Assembly: GCA_027016915.1 (NCBI GenBank)
Contig: JALURJ010000043.1
Location: 1-6,195 of the forward strand
Origin: Desulfurococcales archaeon
GTDB lineage: Archaea > Thermoproteota > Thermoprotei_A > Sulfolobales > WAQK01
Direction of reading: 5' to 3'
Length of the DNA: 6,195 bases
Under the pieces are notes generated by a model. It had not been told where the DNA came from. It saw only the letters and a program-made list of their open reading frames with translations, and did no database searches. The position numbers were made by a program, and so were the translations under genes. Positions 1 through 5,493 of this stretch are shown here, piece by piece. Numbering within the stretch: position 1 is the first letter of the stretch; each line of letters opens with the position of its first letter.

Positions 1-30
1 TTATCTAGTAGTAGTTGTTCCTATACCTCT

Positions 31-35
31 GGGTG
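31..35 (+). promoter_or_regulatory. Shine-Dalgarno site for the TTG start at 43
   Basis: GGGTG lies 7 bases before the TTG codon and matches the archaeal anti-Shine-Dalgarno core. It supports starting this reading frame at 43 rather than beyond the left edge of the window. Confidence 0.55.
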
Positions 36-42
36 CCGGTCA

Positions 43-654
43 TTGAAGGTGCTGCTTAGGACGAGGGTTCTGCGGCCCTACCTCCTCAAGCTGGGCCCCC
101 TGGCCATCAGGGGCCTAGTGGTGGTGGACGAGTCTTGGGGTGAGACGAGGGTCCGCGAGAAGAAGGACAGCGTGAAGCTCCTCCACAGCCTCTACAATGT
201 GGCGGCCAACAGGACCTACCGCGCCGTTAAGAGTGGAGGAGGCTTCGTGGAAACCGAGGCCGTGGGTATAGGCGCGGCTGCGCTGGACGGGGACGGCAGC
301 TACAGCGAGGCCAAGGCCCTTATGTTCCCAAAGCCGTCGAGGCTCATCAGGGTGGGCGTGGCCTGGGCTGGTAGGGCCGTGGAGAAGCTTGACGATATGG
401 ACTGGTACGAGGTCCCCGCCCAGCTAGAGTTCTACATCTACGAAGGATCCGTAGAGGCTGAGAAGCCCTGGGAGATGCTCGTCCTAGACACGGAGGATGG
501 CCAGAGGATAATTCTCCCCTCCGAGCTCAAGCCCCCCAGGAGGCATGCCGGGGAGAAGAAGGCCCAGGGGAAGGGCAGGAAATACAGGAGGAAGACCGGT
601 GAGAGGAAGGCGAAAAAGTCTGGCAGGAAGCGGAGGAGACGCCGGAGGAAATAG
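43..654 (+). CDS. Unrecognised archaeal protein with a highly basic C-terminal tail
   Basis: This 203-residue protein does not match any family I can name with confidence. Residues 1-160 look like a compact mixed alpha/beta domain with short hydrophobic strands (for example around 21-29 and 101-109) and no obvious catalytic motif. There is no signal peptide or membrane segment. Residues 163-203 form a tail in which 24 of 41 residues are Lys or Arg, ending in an almost pure arginine run; such tails usually contact RNA or DNA, so a ribosome- or nucleic-acid-associated role is a guess. The TTG start is chosen because GGGTG at 31-35 lies 7 bases upstream as a Shine-Dalgarno site. The frame is open to the window edge, but the upstream codons encode an unlikely Ser/Cys-rich stretch. 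A weak TATA-like TTATCTA at 1-7 would place transcription start near 30. Confidence 0.75.
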   Translation: MKVLLRTRVLRPYLLKLGPLAIRGLVVVDESWGETRVREKKDSVKLLHSLYNVAANRTYRAVKSGGGFVETEAVGIGAAALDGDGSYSEAKALMFPKPSRLIRVGVAWAGRAVEKLDDMDWYEVPAQLEFYIYEGSVEAEKPWEMLVLDTEDGQRIILPSELKPPRRHAGEKKAQGKGRKYRRKTGERKAKKSGRKRRRRRRK

Positions 655-779
655 CCCTTAGACAACCCTTATTCGCCTCTCCGGGGGATCACTAATTTGG
701 GATGAGATGAGACTCCAATAGAGACCCCCTGGGGATGACCGAACTCCACCCCTAACGACCGCGGAGGCTAAGCTACTGC

Positions 780-787
780 TTATATAT
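780..787 (+). promoter_or_regulatory. TATA box of the aminotransferase gene
   Basis: TTATATAT is the clearest archaeal TATA box in the window, set in otherwise GC-rich DNA. Its centre at about 783.5 predicts transcription start near 810, giving a leader of about 32 bases before the GTG at 842. I see no strong BRE (purine-rich element) just upstream. Confidence 0.7.
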
Positions 788-799
788 CAGTTGCCAGTT

Positions 800-822
800 T
801 TAATGGTCAGGAGAACCATTAA
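800..822 (+). promoter_or_regulatory. Perfect 8-7-8 inverted repeat over the predicted transcription start (candidate operator)
   Basis: TTAATGGT at 800-807 is repeated in exact reverse complement as ACCATTAA at 815-822, with a 7-base spacer. The centre of symmetry (811) falls almost exactly on the transcription start predicted from the TATA box. A dimeric helix-turn-helix regulator bound here would block RNA polymerase, so a repressor site is the simplest reading. A hairpin in the leader RNA is the alternative, but the arms would lie partly upstream of the transcript. Confidence 0.5.
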
Positions 823-828
823 CGGTTA

Positions 829-834
829 GAGGTG
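829..834 (+). promoter_or_regulatory. Shine-Dalgarno site for the GTG start at 842
   Basis: GAGGTG, followed by GAG, lies 7 bases before the GTG codon at 842. It is a near-ideal archaeal ribosome binding site and fixes the aminotransferase start. Confidence 0.75.
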
Positions 835-841
835 GAGAGTT

Positions 842-2065
842 GTGTCGAATCCCCCTACACTCAGCCTAGCCCCCCACATCTTGGAGGTTGAGGGAGAATC
901 CGCTTTCACCTACCTTGCCAGGGCTAAGGAGCTGGAGAGGCAGGGAATGAGCATAGTCAGCTTCGGCATAGGCCAGCCCGACTTCGACACACCCGCCCAC
1001 ATAAAGGAGGCTGCCGCCAAGGCGTTAGACGAGGGTTTCACAGGTTACACCCCTACAGCAGGCATAGCCGAGGCCCGGGAGGCGATCGCCGAGTACCTGA
1101 ACCAGCGGTACGGCGCCGGCGTGTCGCCGGAAGAGGTCCTCATATCTCCTGGGGCTAAGGGCGCCATATTCACGGGGATGCTCGCGTTCCTCAGCCCCGG
1201 CGACGAGGTCATAGTTCTGGAGCCAAGCTACCCTGCCTACGCCCAGATAGCGAAGGCCCTCCACGCAAAGCCAGTCTACGTGCCCATAGAGTGGCGAGGC
1301 CGGTCGGAAGGCTTCAAGATCAACCTTGGCTGGGTAGAGGAGGCAATAACCGAGAGGACCAGGATGATTGTGCTGAACAACCCCCAGAACCCCACAGGAG
1401 CCCTGTTCAGCCCCAAGCAGGTTATGGAGCTCCTCGACCTGGCCAGGGATAAGGGTCTGATCCTGCTGGCCGACGAGATCTACGACAACTTCATCTACGA
1501 CGCCGAGTTCCGAAGCGTCCTCCAGGACCCTGCCTGGCGGGACAACGTCATATACATCAACGGCCTCAGCAAGACCTTCGCCATGACTGGGTGGAGGCTG
1601 GGATATCTCGTTGCCAGGAGGGAGATCATGGAGAAGATGGCAGAGCTGGCCGTCAACATCTACAGCTGCGCCACCAGCTTCGCGCAGAAAGCGGTAGCTG
1701 CAGCCTACAGGGGGCCGTGGGAGCCGGTGCGGGAGATGGTGGAGATCTTTAAGCGGCGCAGAGACATGCTCCACGAGAGGCTTAGCCGGATACCGGGCTT
1801 CGAGGTTTGGAAGCCCCTAGGGGCATTCTACATGTTCCCCAGCATAAAGGGGCTCCTAGAGAAGACAGGGATGACCAGCAAGGACTTCGCCACCAAGCTG
1901 CTGGAGGAGTACGGAGTCGTAGTGCTTCCCGGCACCGCCTTCCCCGACCAGGCTGGCGAGGGCTTCCTGAGGTTCAGCTACGCATCAAGCTTCGAAGACA
2001 TAGAGGAGGGCACGAGGAGGATAAGCAAGGCCGTCGAGGACATGCTCTCCTCCGCTAAGAGGTAG
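842..2065 (+). CDS. Class I/II (fold-type I) PLP-dependent aminotransferase, aspartate aminotransferase-like
   Basis: This 407-residue cytosolic enzyme moves amino groups between an amino acid and a 2-oxo acid using pyridoxal phosphate. All the family landmarks are visible: the N-terminal FGIGQPDFDTP segment (41-51), Tyr69 in GYT, the SPGAKGA phosphate-side loop (102-108), NPQNPTG with Asn183, ADEIY with Asp211 and Tyr214, Schiff-base Lys244 in SKTFAMTGWR, Arg252, and the substrate-carboxylate Arg377 in GFLRFSYA. Length is normal for the family and no key residue is missing. Homologues act on aspartate, aromatic amino acids or alanine, and sequence reading alone cannot decide the substrate. 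The GTG start is fixed by the Shine-Dalgarno site at 829-834. The gene has its own promoter with a palindrome at the transcription start, so it is probably regulated. Its 3' end overlaps the convergent thymidine kinase gene by 11 bases. Confidence 0.95.
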   Translation: MSNPPTLSLAPHILEVEGESAFTYLARAKELERQGMSIVSFGIGQPDFDTPAHIKEAAAKALDEGFTGYTPTAGIAEAREAIAEYLNQRYGAGVSPEEVLISPGAKGAIFTGMLAFLSPGDEVIVLEPSYPAYAQIAKALHAKPVYVPIEWRGRSEGFKINLGWVEEAITERTRMIVLNNPQNPTGALFSPKQVMELLDLARDKGLILLADEIYDNFIYDAEFRSVLQDPAWRDNVIYINGLSKTFAMTGWRLGYLVARREIMEKMAELAVNIYSCATSFAQKAVAAAYRGPWEPVREMVEIFKRRRDMLHERLSRIPGFEVWKPLGAFYMFPSIKGLLEKTGMTSKDFATKLLEEYGVVVLPGTAFPDQAGEGFLRFSYASSFEDIEEGTRRISKAVEDMLSSAKR

Positions 2066-2645
2066 AGGGCTGGCCAGGCCTCCCCGGCACGTAGTGGTGC
2101 CGCCTACACCTAGCCTCATACGCCTCCTTTCCTCCCACCAGTATCCTCGGGCTATCGTAGGGGGCTGGCCTTCCGTCTATGAGCCTCTGGGTCCGCGTGG
2201 CCTCGTCCCCGCAGACCGTGCAGACGGCGGTCAGGTACGTTATGTGGTCAGCCCTGGCTAGGAGCTCCTTCACAGTCTCGAAGGGCTCCCCCCTGAAGTC
2301 CAGGTTCAGCCCGGCAACGATTACCCTAACCCCCTCCTCGGCGAGGCGGTCCAGCGCCTCCACCAGCTCTAGGGGGAAGAACTGGGCCTCGTCTACACCT
2401 ATGGTCTCGTAGCCCTCCTCCAGGGTCTTCCTAACTATCTCCTCCACACCCTCCCTGGTTGCGGGCACTATGTAGGCTGGGTAGGAGAGCCCGTTGTGGG
2501 TGTGCACGTGGGTGGTGCTGTACCTTGTGTCGAGGGAGGGCTTGAATATGCTGACCTTCTTCTTGGCGTATCTTTCCCTCTCAACCCTCCTGATAAGCTC
2601 GCTGGTTTTGCCAGCGAACATGGGGCCAACTATGACCTCCAGCAA
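2055..2645 (-). CDS. tdk: Thymidine kinase, type II (TK1-like)
   Basis: This 196-residue enzyme phosphorylates thymidine (and deoxyuridine) to the monophosphate with ATP in the salvage route to dTTP. The P-loop GPMFAGKTS lies at residues 7-15. A Walker B/catalytic segment VDEAQFF lies at 84-90, where Glu86 is the likely catalytic base. The family signature AGLNLDFRGEPF lies at 111-122. The zinc ribbon uses Cys142, Cys145, Cys180 and His183. Length is typical. The start is TTG; the frame is closed by a stop 18 codons upstream with no ATG or GTG between, and a modest GGTG (complement of 2654-2657) lies 8 bases before it. It is the last of five minus-strand genes, 51 bases behind the CDGSH gene and in the same frame. 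Its stop lies inside the convergent aminotransferase gene, so no dedicated terminator is visible. Confidence 0.95.
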   Translation of the reverse strand: MLEVIVGPMFAGKTSELIRRVERERYAKKKVSIFKPSLDTRYSTTHVHTHNGLSYPAYIVPATREGVEEIVRKTLEEGYETIGVDEAQFFPLELVEALDRLAEEGVRVIVAGLNLDFRGEPFETVKELLARADHITYLTAVCTVCGDEATRTQRLIDGRPAPYDSPRILVGGKEAYEARCRRHHYVPGRPGQPSTS

Positions 2646-2696
2646 AATATGGGCACCAAGGCTAGATGTGTTGGCGGAGTTAAGAAGGTAGCGCCG

Positions 2697-2960
2697 CTAA
2701 ACAGTGGCGAGATCTTCTAGGTCGGCTTCACCCTTCTCGGTTTCCACTCTCTCGACCCTGCCAACCCGTTTCCCGGAGGAGCCGTAAACGTATATGGCTC
2801 CACCCTCTTCCCCGTCGATCTTGACGTGGCTGCCGTCGCAGAAGGGATAGTTCCTGCTAAGCCCGCACATGCATATGAGTATGGTGTCCCCCTTGGGGGT
2901 GCGGTGGACCAGTGGGCTGCCTCTGGTGTGTACTATTATTCTGGCCAAGCCTCCCACCAC
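2697..2960 (-). CDS. CDGSH-type [2Fe-2S] iron-sulfur protein (mitoNEET-like single motif)
   Basis: This 87-residue soluble protein carries one complete CDGSH motif, CMCGLSRNYPFCDGSH at residues 30-45. The cluster ligands are Cys30, Cys32, Cys41 and His45, the 3Cys-1His set that gives a labile, redox-active and transferable [2Fe-2S] cluster. There is no membrane anchor, unlike vertebrate mitoNEET, so a cytosolic electron- or cluster-transfer role is likely but the partner is unknown. Residues 46-87 form a short charged tail. The start is uncertain: GTG at 2960 directly follows a TGA in the same frame and could be leaderless from the box at 2981-2988. GTG at 2957 and TTG at 2948 (giving 83 residues starting MARIIV) are alternatives. 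The thymidine kinase gene follows after 51 bases in the same frame. Confidence 0.88.
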   Translation of the reverse strand: MVGGLARIIVHTRGSPLVHRTPKGDTILICMCGLSRNYPFCDGSHVKIDGEEGGAIYVYGSSGKRVGRVERVETEKGEADLEDLATV

Positions 2961-2980
2961 TCATACTATGCTGTAGGAGG

Positions 2981-2988
2981 CTAAAACT
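2981..2988 (-). promoter_or_regulatory. Weak TATA-like box before the CDGSH gene
   Basis: On the minus strand this reads AGTTTTAG, centred about 25 bases before the GTG at 2960. That spacing would give a leaderless transcript for the CDGSH and thymidine kinase pair. The match is short and the call is tentative. A TTTT run (complement of 3019-3022) lies just downstream of the preceding gene and could help end its transcript. Confidence 0.3.
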
Positions 2989-3035
2989 GTTCCCAACCCT
3001 GCTGGCCGGGATGTAGGTAAAAGAGGGCTAGGGAG

Positions 3036-3527
3036 TTACCTCTTGTACCCTATCTTCCTGAGGAACTCCTTCCTCTCCTTCACGTCCTCAGGACCCTCTA
3101 TGCCGAGAGGAGTGAAGCCATCCACAACGCCTAGCACCGCTCTGCCCTGGCCAGTCTCAGCCACTATTACTTGGAGGGGGTTGGCGGTTGCAGCGTAGAT
3201 TGTTACCACCTCCTGGACCTGTTTCAGGGCGTTGAGCACGTTGATGGGCCAGGCGTCCTTGAGGTAGATGACGAAGAAGTGGCCTGCACCCACCTTGAGG
3301 GCTACATCTGCCGCCAGCTTCTCCAGCTCCTCGTCGTTCCCGTCATGCCTCACGAGGCGCTTCTGACTGGCCTCGCAGAAGCCTATGCCGAACTTTATCG
3401 TTGTGGAGCTGGTGATGAGGGCCTCGTAGAGGTCCTCGACAGTCTTTATGAAGTGGCTATGGCCTATGATCACATTGGTGCCCTCCGGAACCGGTATGTC
3501 CACCACGTGCAGCTTGACCTCCGACAC
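3036..3527 (-). CDS. Adenosine-specific kinase family protein (PF04008, formerly DUF355)
   Basis: This 163-residue protein belongs to the small archaeal/bacterial family that includes Pyrobaculum aerophilum PAE2307. That protein was described as binding AMP/adenosine and carrying a stable phosphohistidine. Conserved blocks are visible in order: GHSHFIKTVEDLYEAL at 22-37 (His25 is the candidate phosphorylated residue), KFGIGFCEAS at 45-54, the ATANP turn at 113-117, and ETGQGRAVLGVVDG at 124-137. The physiological substrate is not settled. I start it at GTG 3527, because AGGTGG (complement of 3534-3539) lies 6 bases upstream. The longer reading from GTG 3557 adds ten residues that include that ribosome site. 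A TATA-like GTTTAAC upstream suggests it can be transcribed separately from the regulator gene, whose stop is 58 bases away. Confidence 0.87.
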   Translation of the reverse strand: MSEVKLHVVDIPVPEGTNVIIGHSHFIKTVEDLYEALITSSTTIKFGIGFCEASQKRLVRHDGNDEELEKLAADVALKVGAGHFFVIYLKDAWPINVLNALKQVQEVVTIYAATANPLQVIVAETGQGRAVLGVVDGFTPLGIEGPEDVKERKEFLRKIGYKR

Positions 3528-3533
3528 GGACAA

Positions 3534-3540
3534 CCACCTG
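3534..3540 (-). promoter_or_regulatory. Shine-Dalgarno site deciding the start of the adenosine-specific kinase
   Basis: On the minus strand this reads CAGGTGG, 6 bases before the GTG at 3527. It is the best-placed ribosome site near this gene. It favours the 163-residue product over the 173-residue one starting at 3557. Confidence 0.65.
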
Positions 3541-3570
3541 TAACATATTGTGGGCACCCCTCCTATAACC

Positions 3571-3577
3571 GTTAAAC
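3571..3577 (-). promoter_or_regulatory. TATA-like box before the adenosine-specific kinase gene
   Basis: On the minus strand this reads GTTTAAC, with its centre at 3574. Transcription would start near 3548, leaving a leader of about 21 bases that contains the Shine-Dalgarno site. A second candidate, TTATAG (complement of 3563-3568), lies closer to the gene and fits less well. Confidence 0.4.
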
Positions 3578-3585
3578 CCTCGACG

Positions 3586-3903
3586 CTAGGACTCCATGAT
3601 TACGAATCTCGGCGGGTCTATCCTCTGGCTCCCGCAGCGGGGACATTTGCTGGGCTTCCTGGGCCTGTCAAGGCCCTTGAACACGTAGCCGCACGCCCTG
3701 CAGCTGGGAGGCTCCATGAAAACCTGTTTCCTCCCTCTGCTCCTCCTCCACACGGTTCTCGCCACGTGCCGCAGGTGGGCGTACACCTCCTTAACCCCTG
3801 TGCGGGGGTCGAGGCCCAAGTGGGCTGCTATCTCCTCGGCGCTGAGGGGTTGGCTGGCCTCCTCTAGGAGGCTGATGATCCTCTCCCTAACAGTCTCCTC
3901 CAA
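3586..3903 (-). CDS. Predicted transcriptional regulator: winged helix-turn-helix fused to a zinc ribbon (COG3357-like)
   Basis: This 105-residue protein has an N-terminal winged-helix domain (about residues 3-60). In it, QPLSAEEIAAHLGL (18-31) forms the classic helix-turn-helix entry and TGVKEVYAHLRHVART (35-50) the recognition helix region. A rubredoxin-like zinc ribbon follows, with Cys68, Cys71, Cys87 and Cys90 arranged as two CxxC knuckles. This pairing is a known archaeal class of predicted DNA-binding regulators; target genes are unknown. The start is TTG, supported by GGGTG (complement of 3912-3916) 8 bases upstream and an in-frame stop shortly before. It begins only 19 bases after the stop of the HD phosphohydrolase gene and is almost certainly co-transcribed with it. 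It may therefore control that transcript or the neighbouring divergent promoter. Confidence 0.87.
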   Translation of the reverse strand: MEETVRERIISLLEEASQPLSAEEIAAHLGLDPRTGVKEVYAHLRHVARTVWRRSRGRKQVFMEPPSCRACGYVFKGLDRPRKPSKCPRCGSQRIDPPRFVIMES

Positions 3904-3922
3904 GCCAGCCGCACCCTAGGGT

Positions 3923-5431
3923 TTAGAGGGTTATGCCTCCAGCCAGGCTCCTTATGCTGAAGAAGTCCGTCACCGTGGCATCGAAAATCTCGCTGAGCCT
4001 CGCCAGGGTCTCCCTACTATCTATGCTCCTCCTAGGCGCGTACGCCCTCACAACTATGCTTGGAACCAGGCCCTCGCGGACCATGAACTCGTATATGTTC
4101 AGCCTTCTGGCCTCGGCCAGCTCGCCGCGGACGAACTTGGCCTCGTGGAGCGGGTAGGTTCTGCTGAGGCTGGCCAGCGGCGCCGGGTAGAGGACGTGAC
4201 TCATAACCCAGATGTCGCTGGCAGCGTCTCCTATAATGCTGCGAGCCTCCTCGCGGAGCCTCTCCTCCAGATCCCTCCTCCAGTCCTCGTGATACTTGAG
4301 GGCCAGCGCTAAGGGCTGCGGACCTCCCTCCCCCGTTAGGAGGGGCAATCTGCTCTCCCTCCCAATCCTCTTCCACGGGTTCCTCCTCTCGACCAGGCAC
4401 ATAACCTTCTCAGCAGTCTCAGGGTCCAGCTGGTCCCTCCTCTCCTCGAGGAGCACCATGACCCTCCAGTCGTCAAGCTTTATGTATGGGTCTGGGTCGC
4501 CCTCCGCCAGCCTCTCCACGGCTTCGGTTAGGCCGAGCACCTGGTCCCCGTTCTTCAGAACATCTACTAGAAGCCTGCCGAAGGCAACCCCCACGGGGTG
4601 GAGGTAGACGTGCTCGTACATGGAAACCCTGCTGTACAGGTAGCTCCTTAGGGCTCCGAGGGCTTTCCTCTCCAACACCACCTCGTCGTGCTTGCCCAGC
4701 TCGGGGTAGGGGTGGGTGTTCCTTATCAGCCTCTGGTAGTCTATGACCCCGTACTCCTTGGTCCCCGCATAGTAGCTGTCCCTCATGAGGAAGTCCATGA
4801 CATCCGCAGGGTAGACCCAGGCCTTGACAACCTTGCGGAGAAGCCTGATCACCCTCTCCTCCGGCTCGTCGACGCCGAGGAGCTTCACCACGAGCTCGCC
4901 TAGGTGGGGCATTCCGTGCTTCTCCTCGGCGTCGCGGAGGACCTTGGAGATCTCCGTATACTCTATGAGGGCGAGCCCTATCCTCTCGTGATCCCCCAAG
5001 CCCTTCTCCTCCAGCCCCCTGTTGCCTCTCAGTATGGCGTCCTCGAAAGCGTGGCTGAAGGGGCCGTGGCCGAGGTCGTGGAGTAGCCCGGCTATCCTGG
5101 TAGCCTCTACGAGGACGTGGGGCTCGAATCCTTCAAGGGCCTCGAGCCCCACAAGGCCTGCCAGGTCGCTCACCAGGTGGGAGGCAAAGATTCCGGCGAG
5201 GTGCATGACGCCGAGGCTGTGCTGGAACCTCGTGTGGTCGGCGCCGGGGTAGACGAGGTAGGCTAGCTGGAGCTGCCTTATCCTCCTAAGCCTCTGGAAG
5301 ACCCTGGTGTCTATTATTCTGGCCTCGACCTCCTTGTTGTACTCCACGTAGTCGTAGATGGGGTCCCTCACAGCGTCCCAGGTCAGCCCTGTGGTGCTGC
5401 TGTCCACAATTCTCTTCAACGGGTGCACCAT
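3923..5431 (-). CDS. HD-domain phosphohydrolase, dGTPase/SAMHD1-like (COG1078)
   Basis: This 502-residue cytosolic protein belongs to the HD superfamily branch that includes SAMHD1 and bacterial dNTP triphosphohydrolases, which cleave (d)NTPs to nucleoside and triphosphate. The metal-binding set is complete: His71 in the RFQHSLG motif, His118-Asp119 in LLHDLGHGPFSH, and Asp210 in YPADVMDFLMRDSYY. His122 and His127 match the extra active-site histidines. The N-terminal VRDPIYDYVEY (21-31) and the FQRLRRIRQLQLAYLVYPGADHTRF stretch (45-69) are typical of the family. The C-terminal half (about 290-502) is helical and less conserved. The substrate is not certain, because some relatives act on other phosphoesters. 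ATG 5431 is the first start after an in-frame stop, and a TATA-like box 25 bases upstream implies a leaderless mRNA. The regulator gene follows after 19 bases. Confidence 0.92.
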   Translation of the reverse strand: MVHPLKRIVDSSTTGLTWDAVRDPIYDYVEYNKEVEARIIDTRVFQRLRRIRQLQLAYLVYPGADHTRFQHSLGVMHLAGIFASHLVSDLAGLVGLEALEGFEPHVLVEATRIAGLLHDLGHGPFSHAFEDAILRGNRGLEEKGLGDHERIGLALIEYTEISKVLRDAEEKHGMPHLGELVVKLLGVDEPEERVIRLLRKVVKAWVYPADVMDFLMRDSYYAGTKEYGVIDYQRLIRNTHPYPELGKHDEVVLERKALGALRSYLYSRVSMYEHVYLHPVGVAFGRLLVDVLKNGDQVLGLTEAVERLAEGDPDPYIKLDDWRVMVLLEERRDQLDPETAEKVMCLVERRNPWKRIGRESRLPLLTGEGGPQPLALALKYHEDWRRDLEERLREEARSIIGDAASDIWVMSHVLYPAPLASLSRTYPLHEAKFVRGELAEARRLNIYEFMVREGLVPSIVVRAYAPRRSIDSRETLARLSEIFDATVTDFFSIRSLAGGITL

Positions 5432-5452
5432 GTTACCAGAAATTTACACGCA

Positions 5453-5460
5453 TAATTAAA
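5453..5460 (-). promoter_or_regulatory. TATA box of the HD phosphohydrolase gene
   Basis: On the minus strand this reads TTTAATTA, centred about 25.5 bases before the A of the ATG at 5431. This places transcription start on the start codon itself, and there is no Shine-Dalgarno sequence, in agreement with a leaderless mRNA. Confidence 0.6.
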
Positions 5461-5467
5461 GCCTAGG

Positions 5468-5483
5468 TTTCGAGGGTTCGAAA
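5468..5483. promoter_or_regulatory. 16-base palindrome between divergent promoters (candidate shared operator)
   Basis: TTTCGA at 5468-5473 and TCGAAA at 5478-5483 are perfect inverted arms around the spacer GGGT. The site sits just upstream of both TATA boxes (7 bases from one, 5 from the other). At that position an archaeal activator or a repressor could influence both genes. Confidence 0.4.
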
Positions 5484-5488
5484 ACGAA

Positions 5489-5493
5489 TTTTA
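5489..5493 (+). promoter_or_regulatory. TATA-like box of the metallo-beta-lactamase-fold gene
   Basis: TTTTA, in the context AATTTTAC, is centred 27 bases before the GTG at 5518. It predicts a leaderless transcript starting at that codon. Confidence 0.5.

Larger units (their letters stand above)
655..841. other. Intergenic region upstream of the aminotransferase gene
   Basis: The last 60 bases hold the TATA box, inverted repeat and Shine-Dalgarno site listed separately. The first 120 bases contain no recognisable terminator hairpin with a T-run, no tRNA and no convincing small RNA. Confidence 0.5.

Noticed and set aside
438..665. 75-codon minus-strand frame starting with a hydrophobic stretch
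   Set aside because: It is antisense to the Lys/Arg-rich tail of the first gene; complementing AAG/AGG codons automatically yields Leu/Phe/Ser-rich sequence.
728..735. CCCTGGGG as a terminator hairpin for the first gene
   Set aside because: The loop would be too small, no T-run follows, and archaeal termination relies on T-rich tracts that are missing here.
735..755. Six-codon upstream mini-ORF (MTELHP) before the aminotransferase gene
   Set aside because: It lies upstream of the TATA box at 780-787 and so outside the predicted transcript, and it has no ribosome site.
690..760. Possible C/D box small RNA (GATGAGATGAG and GGATGACCGA segments)
   Set aside because: Neither segment matches the RTGATGA C box, and no CTGA D box occurs at the right distance.
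1025..1774. Long open frame of 249 codons antisense to the aminotransferase gene
   Set aside because: It is a by-product of GC-rich codon use in a gene whose own frame carries every catalytic motif. The antisense product has a low-complexity, biologically implausible composition.
3171..3575. 134-codon plus-strand frame opposite the adenosine-specific kinase
   Set aside because: The minus strand encodes a full conserved family with a good ribosome site. The plus-strand product has no recognisable domain.
5466..5490. GGTTCGAAAAC resembling a tRNA T-loop
   Set aside because: The flanking bases cannot form the 5-bp T stem on either strand, and no D-arm, anticodon arm or acceptor stem is present. 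It is better explained as part of the palindrome.
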